From contig NZ_SUNC01000003.1 in the NCBI RefSeq assembly GCF_007570835.1, positions 62,001-126,000 on the forward strand: a DNA stretch of 64,000 nt, in the 5' to 3' direction. Below, one piece after another: positions 18,045 through 27,660 of this stretch (the stretch's first letter is position 1; each line of letters opens with the position of its first letter). A program made the translations under genes and the position numbers. A model generated the notes under the pieces. It did not search any database, was not told the origin of the DNA, and saw only the letters and a program-made list of their open reading frames with translations. Source of the DNA: Croceicoccus sediminis (lineage in GTDB: Bacteria > Pseudomonadota > Alphaproteobacteria > Sphingomonadales > Sphingomonadaceae).

Positions 18045-19070
18045 TCAGCCCTGAGCGGTCAGGTCGAGCGCGATGTCCACGATCATGTCCTCTTGCCCGC
18101 CCACCATCTTGCGGCGGCCGACTTCGGCAAGGATCGAACGGGTGTCGAGACCATAGTCCTGCGACGCCTTTTCCGCGTGGCGCAGAAAACTGGAATAGAC
18201 CCCGGCATAGCCCAGCGTCAGCGTTTCGCGGTCCACCCGCACCGGGCGATCCTGCAAGGGGCGCACCAGATCCTCTGCAGCGTCCATCAAGGCATAGAGG
18301 TCGCAGCCATGGTTCCAGCCATTGCGATCCGCTGCGGCGATGAACACTTCCAGCGGCGCATTGCCCGCACCCGCACCCATGCCGGCAAGGCTGGCATCGA
18401 CGCGGACGGCCCCGTTCTGCACGGCCACCATCGAATTCGCGACACCCAGCGACAGGTTGTGATGCGCGTGCACTCCGCGCTGCGTTTCGGGCTTCAGCAC
18501 CCGGTCATAGGCCTGCAGGCGCGCGGCATATTCGTCCATGTTCATGGCGCCGCCGCTGTCGGTCACGTAGACGCAGTGCGCGCCGTAGCTTTCCATCAAC
18601 AGCGCCTGACCGGCCAGCGATTCCGGGTCGGTCATGTGGCTCATCATCAGGAAGCCGGATACATCCATCCCAAGACTGCGGGCCGCCTCGATATGCTGCT
18701 TCGAGACATCGGCCTCGGTGCAGTGGGTCGCGATGCGGACCGATCGCACGCCCATTTCGTAGGCGTGCTTCAGATCGTGCACCGTGCCGATACCGGGCAG
18801 CAGCAGCGTGGTCAGGACCGAGTGTTCCAGCACGTCGGCCACCGCGCCGATCCAGTCCCAGTCGGTATGCGCGCCAAAGCCGTAGTTGAAGCTGGAACCC
18901 TGCAGGCCGTCGCCGTGCGCCACTTCAATGGCGTCGACTTTCGCGGTGTCGAGCGCCTTGGCGATCGTCTTAACGTGGTCGAGGCCATACTGGTGACGGA
19001 TGGCGTGCATGCCATCACGCAGGGTCACGTCCTGGATGTAGAGCTTGGTCTGGGCGGGGTCAAAGGTCAT
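18045..19070 (-). CDS. mhpE: 4-hydroxy-2-oxovalerate aldolase
   Basis: 341-aa aldolase of the HMGL/DRE-TIM family, splitting 4-hydroxy-2-oxopentanoate into pyruvate and acetaldehyde as the last step of meta-cleavage lower pathways. The metal site is visible: Arg18-Asp19 in [12 protein letters not shown], and the [12 protein letters not shown] histidines. The C-terminal communication domain ([20 protein letters not shown]) that channels acetaldehyde to the dehydrogenase partner is present. The start overlaps the stop of the acylating dehydrogenase gene by 4 bp (ATGA), as expected for the channelled complex. Confidence 0.95.
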   Translation of the reverse strand: MTFDPAQTKLYIQDVTLRDGMHAIRHQYGLDHVKTIAKALDTAKVDAIEVAHGDGLQGSSFNYGFGAHTDWDWIGAVADVLEHSVLTTLLLPGIGTVHDLKHAYEMGVRSVRIATHCTEADVSKQHIEAARSLGMDVSGFLMMSHMTDPESLAGQALLMESYGAHCVYVTDSGGAMNMDEYAARLQAYDRVLKPETQRGVHAHHNLSLGVANSMVAVQNGAVRVDASLAGMGAGAGNAPLEVFIAAADRNGWNHGCDLYALMDAAEDLVRPLQDRPVRVDRETLTLGYAGVYSSFLRHAEKASQDYGLDTRSILAEVGRRKMVGGQEDMIVDIALDLTAQG

Positions 19071-20014
19071 GCTGCGGCTCCTTCATGCATGCTCGCTGCG
19101 ATCTTCTCGGCGGTCTTGAGCGCGGCGGACGTCATGATGTCGAGATTGCCGGCATAGGCAGGCAGGTAATGCGCCGCACCCTCGACCTCGAGGAACACGC
19201 TGACTTTCAGGCCGGTATATTCGCCGTCCATTTCCGGAATGCGAAGCGGGCGGTTGGAACCGATACGTTCGAACTGCACGGCCTGCTTCAGGCGGTAACC
19301 GGGCACATAGCTCTGCACTTCGGCGACCATGTCCTCGATGCTTTGCCGGATCGCGTCCTGATCGGCATCCTCGCACAGGCAATAGACCGTATCGCGCATG
19401 ATGAGCGGCGGTTCTGCGGGGTTCAGCACGATGATCGCCTTGCCGCGCGTTGCGCCGCCGACGTCCATGATCGCCTGGCTTGTCGTTTCGGTAAACTCGT
19501 CGATATTGGCGCGCGTGCCGGGCCCTGCGCTTTTCGAGGCGATGGAGGCGACGATCTCGCCATAGTGGACCTTCGCCACGCGGTTGACGGCAGCGACGAT
19601 CGGGATCGTCGCCTGCCCGCCGCAAGTAACCATGTTGACATTCGGCGCGCCCAGCGCGTCCGCACCGTTCACCGGCGGAATGACATAGGGGCCGATCGCG
19701 GCAGGCGTCAGGTCGACCATGCGCTTGCCCGCGCCCAGCACCACTTCGCTGTGGCGCTTGTGCGCGCCTGCGCTGGTGGCGTCGAACACGATCTCGACAT
19801 CGTCCCATTCGGGCATGGCGACCAGTCCGTCGATGCCTTCATGGGTAGTGGCCGCGCCCATGCGTTCTGCGCGGGCAAGGCCGTCGGATTCGGGATCGAT
19901 CCCCACCATGACGCCCATTTCCAGCACGTCGGACAGGCGCTTGATCTTGATCATCAGGTCGGTACCGATATTGCCCGAACCGATGATGGCGACTTTCGTC
20001 TTCTTGCCGCTCAT
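19067..20014 (-). CDS. mhpF: Acetaldehyde dehydrogenase (acylating)
   Basis: 315-aa acylating acetaldehyde dehydrogenase that converts acetaldehyde, CoA and NAD+ to acetyl-CoA. The NAD loop [15 protein letters not shown] is at residues 10-24 and the nucleophile is Cys131 ([14 protein letters not shown]). Length and the ending ([17 protein letters not shown]) match the family closely. The start at 20014 was chosen because the homology begins there ([12 protein letters not shown]) and it overlaps the hydratase stop by 4 bp. Together with the aldolase it forms the classic pathway-ending pair. Confidence 0.95.
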   Translation of the reverse strand: MSGKKTKVAIIGSGNIGTDLMIKIKRLSDVLEMGVMVGIDPESDGLARAERMGAATTHEGIDGLVAMPEWDDVEIVFDATSAGAHKRHSEVVLGAGKRMVDLTPAAIGPYVIPPVNGADALGAPNVNMVTCGGQATIPIVAAVNRVAKVHYGEIVASIASKSAGPGTRANIDEFTETTSQAIMDVGGATRGKAIIVLNPAEPPLIMRDTVYCLCEDADQDAIRQSIEDMVAEVQSYVPGYRLKQAVQFERIGSNRPLRIPEMDGEYTGLKVSVFLEVEGAAHYLPAYAGNLDIMTSAALKTAEKIAASMHEGAAA

Positions 20015-20796
20015 TGCGCGTCTCCATAGGTAAATCCGCAAGCGCCGATGCCGCCGACATTGGCCTGAACCCGGTCGCCGGGGTTCAGCGCGACCATCGG
20101 GCCAAGCGCCCCGGCCAGCAGGATATCGCCCGCCTTCAGCGGTTCGCCGCGGTCGGCAAGCGTCCGGGCAAGCCATGCCGCGGCGTTGAGCGGGTTGCCG
20201 AGCGCGGCCTTGCCGATACCGGTGGAGACGACTTCGCCATTGACGGTCATGTCCATCGGCGCACCTTCGAGGTCGAGCCCGTCGAGCGGCAGGCCAGCGC
20301 CGGCCAGCACGAAAAAGGCGGAAGAGCCGTTGTCCGCCACGGTGTCGGCAAACGTGATCTTCCAGTCGGCAATGCGGCTGTCCACGATCTCTATCGCGGC
20401 ATGCACGCTGGCGACGGCGGCGGCCACGTCGTCCGCGCTCGTATCGGCAGAGGGCAGGTCCGCGCCCAGGATGAAGGCGATTTCGGCCTCGGCCTTGGGT
20501 TGCAGGCACTTGGCAGGATCGAGATTGCCGCCATCGGCAATGCGCATATCCTCGAACAGGACGCCGAAATCGGGCTGGTCCACGCCCAGCTGCTTCTGAA
20601 CGGCTTCGGCGGTAAGCCCCGCCTTGCGGCCGACGATGCGGCGGCCCTGTGCTTCCCAGAAACGGGTGTTCACTTCCTGCACGGCATAGGCACCGGCGGC
20701 GTCGGTCGGATCAAGCCAGTCGCGCAGCGGGGCTACGGCGGCGCCGCTATAGGCCTCACGCAGCAGGCGCGCGGGTTCGTCATAATTGGTGGTCAT
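20011..20796 (-). CDS. mhpD: 2-keto-4-pentenoate hydratase
   Basis: 261-aa hydratase of the FAH-like MhpD/DmpE family, adding water to 2-hydroxypenta-2,4-dienoate to give 4-hydroxy-2-oxopentanoate. Metal-binding acidic residues are visible in [10 protein letters not shown], and the segment [20 protein letters not shown] is diagnostic. The ATG at 20796 is preceded by AGAGGAG; the open frame continues upstream past that site but into the IclR regulatory region. It is the first gene of the tight mhpD-mhpF-mhpE operon, divergent from the IclR gene, which probably regulates it. No ring-cleaving dioxygenase is adjacent; the nearest candidates are at 36782 and 37737. Confidence 0.94.
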   Translation of the reverse strand: MTTNYDEPARLLREAYSGAAVAPLRDWLDPTDAAGAYAVQEVNTRFWEAQGRRIVGRKAGLTAEAVQKQLGVDQPDFGVLFEDMRIADGGNLDPAKCLQPKAEAEIAFILGADLPSADTSADDVAAAVASVHAAIEIVDSRIADWKITFADTVADNGSSAFFVLAGAGLPLDGLDLEGAPMDMTVNGEVVSTGIGKAALGNPLNAAAWLARTLADRGEPLKAGDILLAGALGPMVALNPGDRVQANVGGIGACGFTYGDAQ

Positions 20797-20901
20797 GCAT
20801 CGCTCCTCTTGAGCCTGCGAGCTACTCCGTCCTTTCGCGGCGCGCCAATCGGGTTCAGCCATATCTCTTGCATAGTGAGAGTTGCTGGGTGAGAAGGCGG
20901 C

Positions 20902-21657
20902 ATGGCGACCAAGCAATCCTCCACCCTGGCCAAAGGACTGCGGCTCTTGCAGGCGATCGTCGTCGACGGCGGACGATCGACCCTGAGCGAGGTGGCGAAA
21001 GAACAGGGCATTCCCCTGCCCACGGCGCATCGGCTGGCCCTGACGCTGGAGGGCGAAGGCTATATCGAGCGGCACGGCAAGGGGTGCTATCTGCCGGGTC
21101 TGGAACTTTCGCGCATCATGCCGCTGATCCCCCGGCCAGAGGATCGCATCGCCGTGCGGCTTCGTCGCCCGATGAAGAACCTGGCCGCGAAACACCGCGT
21201 CCTGATGCACTTCGGCGTGCTCGACGATGCCATGGTGACTTATCTCGTGAAAGAGAACGGCGGCGAACACGAACTGTTCACCGAAGAACGCAGGCAGTTG
21301 GAGGCTTATTGTTCGGGCATCGGGAAAGTCCTGCTGTCAGCACTGCCGAAGAAGGAGCTAGAGGCCTATCTTGCGGGCGGGCCGTTCGTCGCCCTGACCG
21401 ATCATACGCTGACCGAACCGGACCAGATCGAAAAGGAACTGGCCGAGGTACGAGCCCAGGGCGTCGCGTTCGACCGCTTCGAAATCCGCGACGACATCTT
21501 CTGCATGGCGGTGCCCGTCGCCGATCCTGCGGGCCGGACGATCGGCGGATTGTCCGCAAGCTTTATCGGCGGAGTGCCCGGCGCTGAAAAGCTGGCCAGC
21601 TTGCGCCGCGAGATGACGACGCTCGTCTCGCAGGCCATCGGCAAGGAATTCCCATAG
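20902..21657 (+). CDS. IclR-family transcriptional regulator
   Basis: 251-aa IclR-type regulator. The N-terminal winged HTH is clear at residues about 8-65 (STLAKGLRLLQAIV, then STLSEVAKEQGIPLPTAHRL), and the C-terminal effector-binding domain contains YCSGIGKVLLSALP and GVAFDRFEIRDDIFCMAVPV. It is divergent from mhpD, with 105 bp between the starts. IclR proteins commonly regulate adjacent aromatic catabolic operons, so control of mhpDFE is likely; binding sites were not identified with certainty. Confidence 0.9.
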   Translation: MATKQSSTLAKGLRLLQAIVVDGGRSTLSEVAKEQGIPLPTAHRLALTLEGEGYIERHGKGCYLPGLELSRIMPLIPRPEDRIAVRLRRPMKNLAAKHRVLMHFGVLDDAMVTYLVKENGGEHELFTEERRQLEAYCSGIGKVLLSALPKKELEAYLAGGPFVALTDHTLTEPDQIEKELAEVRAQGVAFDRFEIRDDIFCMAVPVADPAGRTIGGLSASFIGGVPGAEKLASLRREMTTLVSQAIGKEFP

Positions 21658-21684
21658 GATCAGGCGCGGCTGGACCGGCCCGGT

Positions 21685-22578
21685 TCAAAGCGCTTTCTGT
21701 CGCCACTCCTTGGGTGACAGGCCGAACTGGCTCTTGAAAACGCGCGAAAAATGGGCCGCGTCGCTGAAACCGCAGATATAGGCAATCGTGCTGATCGACT
21801 GGCGGCTGGATTCGGGGCTGCTAAGAAGGTCGCGCGCCTTTTCGGCCTTCAGCGCCAGCAGGAAACGAACGGGCGTCGTGCCCATGCGTTCGAAGTGGCG
21901 ATAGAGGTTGCGCCGCGACAATCCGAAATGCTGCGCGATTTCCTCCGGCAGGATTTCGCGCTTCCCGACCTGTTTGCGCGCCCACTTGGTAATGCGCTCA
22001 TGCAGCTCTATCGCGCGCCACGTATCGTGATCGGGCAGGCAGTGGGACAGCATGTGCGCCAGCACGTCCTGCAGCTCTGCGGCATAGCGCCCCGTCATCT
22101 TCTGGTCTTCGTGCGCGATGCTGGAAACGAAACCGTTCATCTGGTTGACGAGCCCGGTGTTGGCACCAAGACAACGGCCCGCAGCCGAAGCGACCGGCAC
22201 CCGCCAGCCGATCAGGTGTTGCCGCCGCATTTCGATCGTATAGTTCGAGCTGGGCTCAAAAACCTCTACCTGGCATTCGGCCTTTGAATCGATCACCAGT
22301 GCATCGCCCGGCCGAAGCACGGCACTGCGGCCATATTGCCCGAAACCGATCCGCCCCTTGCGACAAAGGACGAGATGAACACGGTCCTGAAACTCGTCCG
22401 GCAGGGGCGAGCGGTGCGCTTTAAGGCCGACGGATTCGATTTCGGCGATCTCGAACTGATAATGGCTTTTGCATACAATCGTGCCAAAATTGCCACTCGC
22501 GCGTCCATTGGGCTCGAGCGAATAGCTCGCGTAAAGCGAGTTGAGGTCCTTCTCGAAGGCGTCAAGCGTCCGTTTCAT
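21685..22578 (-). CDS. AraC-family transcriptional regulator
   Basis: 297-aa AraC/XylS regulator. The N-terminal half resembles the AraC-binding-like sensor domain (FQDRVHLVLCRKGRIGFGQYG, split, then LRPGDALVIDS). The C-terminal double HTH occupies about residues 195-295: EEIAQHFGLSRRNLYRHFER, and ISTIAYICGFSDAAHFSRVF, then FGLSPKEWRQ. It is divergent from the second HDAC gene across a 161-bp gap and so is the natural regulator of module B. The first amine module uses a LysR protein instead. Confidence 0.92.
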   Translation of the reverse strand: MKRTLDAFEKDLNSLYASYSLEPNGRASGNFGTIVCKSHYQFEIAEIESVGLKAHRSPLPDEFQDRVHLVLCRKGRIGFGQYGRSAVLRPGDALVIDSKAECQVEVFEPSSNYTIEMRRQHLIGWRVPVASAAGRCLGANTGLVNQMNGFVSSIAHEDQKMTGRYAAELQDVLAHMLSHCLPDHDTWRAIELHERITKWARKQVGKREILPEEIAQHFGLSRRNLYRHFERMGTTPVRFLLALKAEKARDLLSSPESSRQSISTIAYICGFSDAAHFSRVFKSQFGLSPKEWRQKAL

Positions 22579-22739
22579 ATGGCGAAATTACCTTAACCCG
22601 GGAATCCCCATCGCATCGCATCGGCCCGTGGGATGCCACGGCGAGCCCGCTCAGACAGACAAAACTTTGGCAGGGGCATGCATGACACGCTCGCCACCTG
22701 CTTGGCAAGATGTGCGCCAATCAAGGGATCTGAGGACAT

Positions 22740-23846
22740 ATGGCGCACAAAACCTTCCTGTATTCGACCGAATGCACTTTCTGGCATGCAACCGGGCTGG
22801 AATCCCTGTTCGTGCCCGCAGGTGGCTGGGTCGAACCCCCGGCGGGGACATACGGCGCCGACACCCCGGCTTCGAAGCGCCGCCTGCTCAACCTTGTGCA
22901 GATGAGCGGCCTGTCGAATGACGTGCCCATCGTAGGAGCCACCCCCGCGACGCGTGAAGACATGCTGCGCATTCACACGCCCGGTTACATCGATCGTTTC
23001 AAGGCCGTCAGCGACAGCGGCGGCGGCGATGTCGGCGATCATGCCCCTTTCATCGTCGGCGGTTTCGAAATCGCCGCGGCCTCGGCGGGCCTCGCCATCG
23101 AGGCGGTGTCGGATGTCGTGTCGGGCAAGGCGAAGAACGCCTACGCGCTATGCCGCCCGGCCGGTCACCATTGCCTGCCCGATCAGTCGATGGGCTTTTG
23201 CCTGCTGGCCAACATTCCCATCGCCATTGCGGCGGCCCGTGCAAAGCATGACTTGCCGCGCGTGGCGATCATCGACTGGGACGTTCATCACGGCAACGGC
23301 GCGCAGGACATCTATTACGAACGCGACGACGTGCTGACCATTTCTCTGCATCAGGAAAACTGCTTCCCGCCGGGTTACACCGGCGAAGATGATCGCGGTG
23401 CCGGCGCCGGCGCGGGATACAATATCAACATCCCGCTGCCCCCCGGAAGCGGCCACGACACCTACCTTGCGGCGTTCGACAAGATCATCCTGCCCGCGCT
23501 CGCCAAGTACCAGCCCGACCTGATCGTGGTCGCCAGCGGCCTCGATGCCAGTGCCGTCGATCCGCTGGCCCGCATGATGCTGCATTCGGGCACTTACTCC
23601 GCGATGACAAAACGCCTGAAATCGGCCGCTGCACAGCTTTGCGACGATCGCTTGGTCATCGTCCACGAGGGCGGATACTCCGAGGCGTACGTGCCGTTCT
23701 GCGGCCATGCGATCATCGCCGAACTCGCCGGCGTGACCAGCCCGGTAGAGGACCCGTTCCTCGACATTCTTCTGCTTCAGCAGCCGACGAAGAAGACACA
23801 GGAATTTCAGCTCCAGGCCGTTGACGACCTGGCTAAAATTCAATGA
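22740..23846 (+). CDS. Histone-deacetylase-family amidohydrolase (copy B)
   Basis: 368-aa paralogue of the protein at 1955. All catalytic elements are kept: His143-His144, zinc ligands Asp181 and His183, Asp269, and Tyr313 in HEGGY. Long stretches are the same in both copies, including the RPAGHHCL and SMGFCLLANIPIA region and ISLHQENCFPPGY. The ATG at 22740 follows GAGGACAT. It heads the second amine module and is divergent from the AraC gene. As with copy A, deacylation of a small N-acyl amine is more likely than a chromatin-type role. Confidence 0.9.
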   Translation: MAHKTFLYSTECTFWHATGLESLFVPAGGWVEPPAGTYGADTPASKRRLLNLVQMSGLSNDVPIVGATPATREDMLRIHTPGYIDRFKAVSDSGGGDVGDHAPFIVGGFEIAAASAGLAIEAVSDVVSGKAKNAYALCRPAGHHCLPDQSMGFCLLANIPIAIAAARAKHDLPRVAIIDWDVHHGNGAQDIYYERDDVLTISLHQENCFPPGYTGEDDRGAGAGAGYNINIPLPPGSGHDTYLAAFDKIILPALAKYQPDLIVVASGLDASAVDPLARMMLHSGTYSAMTKRLKSAAAQLCDDRLVIVHEGGYSEAYVPFCGHAIIAELAGVTSPVEDPFLDILLLQQPTKKTQEFQLQAVDDLAKIQ

Positions 23847-23891
23847 TTTCAGATAAATACAGAAAAATCAATGAATATACTTTGAGGACAA

Positions 23892-23913
23892 CACATTCAG
23901 AAAATTGAATGTG
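23892..23913. promoter_or_regulatory. 8-bp perfect palindrome CACATTCA-N6-TGAATGTG before TonB receptor
   Basis: Arms at 23892-23899 and 23906-23913 pair perfectly around GAAAAT, in an AT-rich 98-bp gap within otherwise GC-rich sequence. It has no T-run on the plus strand, so an operator is more likely than a terminator, although a hairpin in the transcript is possible. The regulator is unknown; the nearby AraC protein is the first candidate. Confidence 0.5.
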
Positions 23914-23944
23914 AAACGGTATATTTATCACTTAGGGGAAGATC

Positions 23945-26227
23945 ATGACTATCAATGGTGGCAGTGGCTTATCACAGACTTTGAAGGCGACCCTTCTGGG
24001 GACTTCTTCTATTATTCTCATGAGTTCGACGTCTGCTCTGGCCCAGGAGGCAGAAGCGGACGCAGGTTCCTATTCCGACCCGATCATCGTCACGGCGCAA
24101 AAGCGGTCGCAGTCGATCCAGGATGTCGGGATGTCGATCACCGCGATCTCGTCCGATGACCTTACCGCGCGCGGCGTCACCGATGTCGAGCAGCTGACCC
24201 AGGTCGTCCCCGGCTTCAACTTCAACACGACCAGCTACGGCACGCCGGTCTACACCATTCGCGGCGTCGGCTTTCAGGAAAACAGCCTTGGCGCCAGCCC
24301 GACCGTCAGCGTCTATGTTGATGAAGTCGGACTTCCTTTCTCCATCGAAACGCTCGGCTCGACGCTCGACCTCGAACGGGTCGAAGTGCTGAAGGGCCCG
24401 CAGGGAACGCTTTACGGTCAGAACGCGACCGGCGGCGCGATCAACTACATCGCCGCCAAGCCGACCGATTACTTCACCTTCGGCGGCGACGTCCGGTACG
24501 GCCGGTTCAACGCGATCGATCTGAACGGTTTTGTCAGCGGCCCGCTGTCCGATACCCTCAGGGCGCGCGCCGCCGTTCGCCTCAGCCGTTCCGGCCCGTG
24601 GCAGAAGAGCTATTCGCGCGATGACAAGATCGGCGAGACGGACCAGCTCGTCGGTCGCCTGCTGGTCGATTGGGAGCCCGATCCCAGCCTCAAGATCTCG
24701 CTCAACGTCAACGGCTGGCGCGATCGTTCCGATACGCAGGTTCCGCAGCATGTCGGCAAGTTCATCGGCGGCCTGCCCGACTTCCAGTTCGAGCCTTTCT
24801 ACGACTTCCCCTTCGCGCCCGAGAACGCTCGCGCCGCCGATTGGGACCCGGGCCTTTCCTTTGCCCAGGACAGCAAGCTGTACCAGATCACGGGCCGCGC
24901 CGATTACGAAATCAGCGACAGCCTGACGGTCACGTCGATCTCGTCGTATCACAAGTACGATCGTTATATGCCGGTCGACCAGGACGGCACGCCGTTCGAG
25001 AATTTCCGCAACTATCTGGGCGGCGACGTCGAATCCTTCTTCCAGGAACTGCGGCTTAGCGGAACCATCGGTTCCAGCGGCAACTGGATTGTCGGCGCGA
25101 ACTACCAGAACGACGACGTGTTCGACACGAGCACGCTGTACAACGGTGAATCGACCCAGAGCTTCCTGGGCGGCACGTCGCAGAACGACGGGCGTCAGAA
25201 GATCAAGACCAAGGCGGTCTACGGCAACTTCGACCTCGACATCACCGACTCGCTCAACATCCAGGCCGGCGCCCGTTACACCGATGACGAACGCACGTTC
25301 CGCAGCTGTACCCGCGACATCGGCGACGGCAAGGCCGCCAATTCGGGCATCTTCCCCGGCACGGTGCCCGGCGGTTGCCTCACTTTCCTCGAAGCAGGTG
25401 TCTTCGGCGAAGTGTTCAAGGAACTGAAAGAGGACAACGTGTCTTGGCGCGTCGGCCTCAACTACAAGCTCGCGCCGCAGCAGCTGCTCTATGCGAACGT
25501 CAGCCGCGGCTACAAGTCGGGCAGCTTCCCCTTGCTGGGCCTTGCCTTCGAACCGCAGGCAACCCCGGTTACGCAGGAAAGCGTCCTGGCCTACGAAGTC
25601 GGCGCAAAGCTGCGTTTCAGCCGCGCGTTCAGCTTCAACGTCGCCGGTTTCTACTACGATTATACCGACAAGCAGACGCGCGGTAACGATGTCTTCCCGA
25701 TCTTCGGCAACCTCGAACTGCTGGTAAACATTCCCAAGTCGCGCGTCCTGGGCTTCGAAGCCGAGGCGACGCTGGAACCGTTCGAGGGGCTGACCATCGC
25801 GCCGTCGATCACGATGATCTCGTCGAAGATCCGCGGCGATTTCTTCGATCGGACCAGCAACGGCATCGCGGGCAATTTCGGTGGGGAGCCCTTCCCCTAC
25901 ACGCCGAAGTGGTCGGGTAACACCACCATCGATTACCGCACGCCGATCAGCGACGATCTGACGGGCTTCGTCGGCGGCAACGTCAACTACCGCTCCAGCG
26001 CGAACGGCAGCTTCGGCGAACTCGACGTGTTCCGCATCGCACCGCGGGCGATCGTGGATCTGCGCGCCGGGATCGAAGGCGACAATGGCCAGTGGCGCGC
26101 ATCCATCTGGGGCGAGAATGTCTTCAACAAGTACTACTTCGTCACGAAGACCAGGATCTCGGACGCATTCGTCAACTGGACGGGTCGCCCTGTGACCTAC
26201 GGGGTCTCGTTCAGCTACAAGTACTGA
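23945..26227 (+). CDS. TonB-dependent receptor
   Basis: Complete 760-aa receptor. The signal peptide runs to about residue 33 (GTSSIILMSSTSALAQ). The TonB box IIVTAQKRSQSIQDVGMSIT and plug motif VEVLKGPQGTLYGQNATGGA follow, then the barrel, which ends in FSYKY. The RBS AGGGGAAG is well placed. It lies between the HDAC gene and the OCD gene of module B, whereas in module A the receptors lie at the ends. It presumably imports the module B substrate. It resembles the receptor at 14001 in general architecture only. Confidence 0.93.
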   Translation: MTINGGSGLSQTLKATLLGTSSIILMSSTSALAQEAEADAGSYSDPIIVTAQKRSQSIQDVGMSITAISSDDLTARGVTDVEQLTQVVPGFNFNTTSYGTPVYTIRGVGFQENSLGASPTVSVYVDEVGLPFSIETLGSTLDLERVEVLKGPQGTLYGQNATGGAINYIAAKPTDYFTFGGDVRYGRFNAIDLNGFVSGPLSDTLRARAAVRLSRSGPWQKSYSRDDKIGETDQLVGRLLVDWEPDPSLKISLNVNGWRDRSDTQVPQHVGKFIGGLPDFQFEPFYDFPFAPENARAADWDPGLSFAQDSKLYQITGRADYEISDSLTVTSISSYHKYDRYMPVDQDGTPFENFRNYLGGDVESFFQELRLSGTIGSSGNWIVGANYQNDDVFDTSTLYNGESTQSFLGGTSQNDGRQKIKTKAVYGNFDLDITDSLNIQAGARYTDDERTFRSCTRDIGDGKAANSGIFPGTVPGGCLTFLEAGVFGEVFKELKEDNVSWRVGLNYKLAPQQLLYANVSRGYKSGSFPLLGLAFEPQATPVTQESVLAYEVGAKLRFSRAFSFNVAGFYYDYTDKQTRGNDVFPIFGNLELLVNIPKSRVLGFEAEATLEPFEGLTIAPSITMISSKIRGDFFDRTSNGIAGNFGGEPFPYTPKWSGNTTIDYRTPISDDLTGFVGGNVNYRSSANGSFGELDVFRIAPRAIVDLRAGIEGDNGQWRASIWGENVFNKYYFVTKTRISDAFVNWTGRPVTYGVSFSYKY

Positions 26228-26235
26228 TGAAAATG

Positions 26236-26318
26236 CCGGGTGCTCATGGAATTCATCCCGTGGGCACCCGGACGTCACCGGTCATCGGGTCGATCCCATT
26301 CTCCCCATGACCGGGTGA
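26236..26318. repeat. Two consecutive inverted repeats downstream of TonB receptor
   Basis: First hairpin: CCGGGTGC (26236-26243) with GCACCCGG (26264-26271), 20-nt loop. Second: TCACCGGTCAT (26275-26285) with ATGACCGGGTGA (26307-26318), one extra base. Both lie in the 225-bp gap between the receptor and OCD genes. They lack U-runs, so they may be processing, stabilising or attenuation structures that lower downstream expression; this is an inference. I see no other feature in this gap. Confidence 0.5.
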
Positions 26319-26452
26319 CCTTCCGGCACCCGGAACCCCAACAGCGAAATTCAGGCGCGCGATCCGCCCGGCGGCAGACGTGCGTCACCCGTACCCATCA
26401 GACCCGTCGCCCGCGCGCGACCCATTATGCAGGGCAAGACCCGGAGAGACAC

Positions 26453-27604
26453 ATGACCGACAGCGCTGCCGCTTCGACCAAGATCGACTTCATCTACCTT
26501 TCCGAACCCGACATGATCCGTGCAGGCGTGACCGACATGGCCGCATGCGTCGACACGATGGAGGAGATGTTCGTCCTGCTTCATCACGGCGACTACCGGA
26601 TGGGCGGCGGCAGCAACAGTTCGCACGGCACGATCATCTTCTTCCCCGAAGACTCGCCGTTTCCCGACATGCCCAAGCCGACGCCCGACCGCCGGTACAT
26701 GGCCATGCCGGCTTATCTTGGCGGCCGGTTTCGGACTGCGGGAATGAAATGGTACGGATCGAACATCGCAAACCGCGAACTCGGTTTGCCGCGCTCGATC
26801 CTGACTTTCATCCTGAACGATGTCGATACCGGTGCCCCGCTGGCATTCATGTCGGCAAATCTGCTTTCGGCCTATCGCACGGGCGCGGTTCCGGGCGTCG
26901 GCGCCCGTCACCTGGCGCGCAAGGATTCGAAGGTCGTGGGCATCCTGGGCCCCGGCGTTATGGCCCGGACCTCCCTGTCTGCCTTTATGGCGGTTTGCCC
27001 CCAGATCGATACGGTCAAGATCAAGGGTCGGGGCCGGAAGAACGTCGACCTGTTCATCGAATGGGTGCGTTCAACTTACCCGCAGATCACCAACATCGAA
27101 GCGGTCGATACGGTCGAGGCAGTGGTCCGGGGCAGCGATATCGTCACCTTCTGCAATTCGGGCGCGACCGGCGATCCCAGCCAGTATCCGATGATCGAGC
27201 GTGAATGGGTCGATCCCGGCACGTTCCTTTCCATGCCGGCGGTAACCAGCGTCGATAAAGGCATGCAGGGTGACGACGTTCGCAAGGTGCTGGACTACAC
27301 CCCGCTTTACGAGGCGTGGATGGAGGAAATGCCCGGTCCGGTGCACAACCTCGTGCCGCTGGTCGGCATTCAGTACATGGACCTCATCGCCGAAGGCGCG
27401 ATGCACATGGACCAGCTGGAGGATCTGTCCGCGATGACCGCCGGTGCAGCCCCCGGCCGCCAGAGCGACGACGAGATAATCATCCTGTCCGTCGGCGGCA
27501 TGCCGGTCGAGGACGTCGCCTGGGGAACGATGGTTTATCGCAACGCCATCAAGAACGGCATCGGCGTGAAGCTCAACCTTTGGGACGAACCCGCACTGCG
27601 CTGA
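26453..27604 (+). CDS. Ornithine cyclodeaminase / mu-crystallin family protein (copy B)
   Basis: 383-aa paralogue of the 8998 protein, identical in length. From STKIDFIYLSEPDMI to beyond the Rossmann motif GILGPGVMARTS the two differ at few positions; divergence concentrates in the last third (after residue about 280). The start at 26453 has CGGAGAG upstream and matches copy A. Gene order OCD-Rid-DAO repeats that of module A. It may be a catalytic or structural partner of the DAO-type oxidase encoded two genes downstream. Confidence 0.87.
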   Translation: MTDSAAASTKIDFIYLSEPDMIRAGVTDMAACVDTMEEMFVLLHHGDYRMGGGSNSSHGTIIFFPEDSPFPDMPKPTPDRRYMAMPAYLGGRFRTAGMKWYGSNIANRELGLPRSILTFILNDVDTGAPLAFMSANLLSAYRTGAVPGVGARHLARKDSKVVGILGPGVMARTSLSAFMAVCPQIDTVKIKGRGRKNVDLFIEWVRSTYPQITNIEAVDTVEAVVRGSDIVTFCNSGATGDPSQYPMIEREWVDPGTFLSMPAVTSVDKGMQGDDVRKVLDYTPLYEAWMEEMPGPVHNLVPLVGIQYMDLIAEGAMHMDQLEDLSAMTAGAAPGRQSDDEIIILSVGGMPVEDVAWGTMVYRNAIKNGIGVKLNLWDEPALR

Positions 27605-27660
27605 CCCGCAAGGCCGGTCATCACCCTTCCCGCCCGTCCCTGCATGATTGGACAAACGCC

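Noticed and set aside
20011-20796. The FAH-like fold protein as fumarylacetoacetase completing the homogentisate pathway
   Set aside because: Its segments and its tight coupling to acylating dehydrogenase and aldolase genes fit 2-keto-4-pentenoate hydratase.
20875-20891. CTCT-N9-AGAG repeat in the mhpD/IclR gap as IclR operator
   Set aside because: Four-base arms are expected by chance; no second copy was found to support it.
1955-23846. HDAC-family genes as horizontally acquired eukaryotic histone deacetylases
   Set aside because: Bacterial HDAC-like and acetylpolyamine amidohydrolases share the same catalytic residues, and both genes sit in bacterial-style catabolic modules with normal base composition.
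23847-23944. AT-rich gap as a sign of mobile element insertion
   Set aside because: No terminal repeats, target duplications or transposase remnants; AT-richness is usual for promoter regions here.
23972-26278. Long antisense frame opposite the second TonB receptor
   Set aside because: Same reason; the plus strand is clearly coding.
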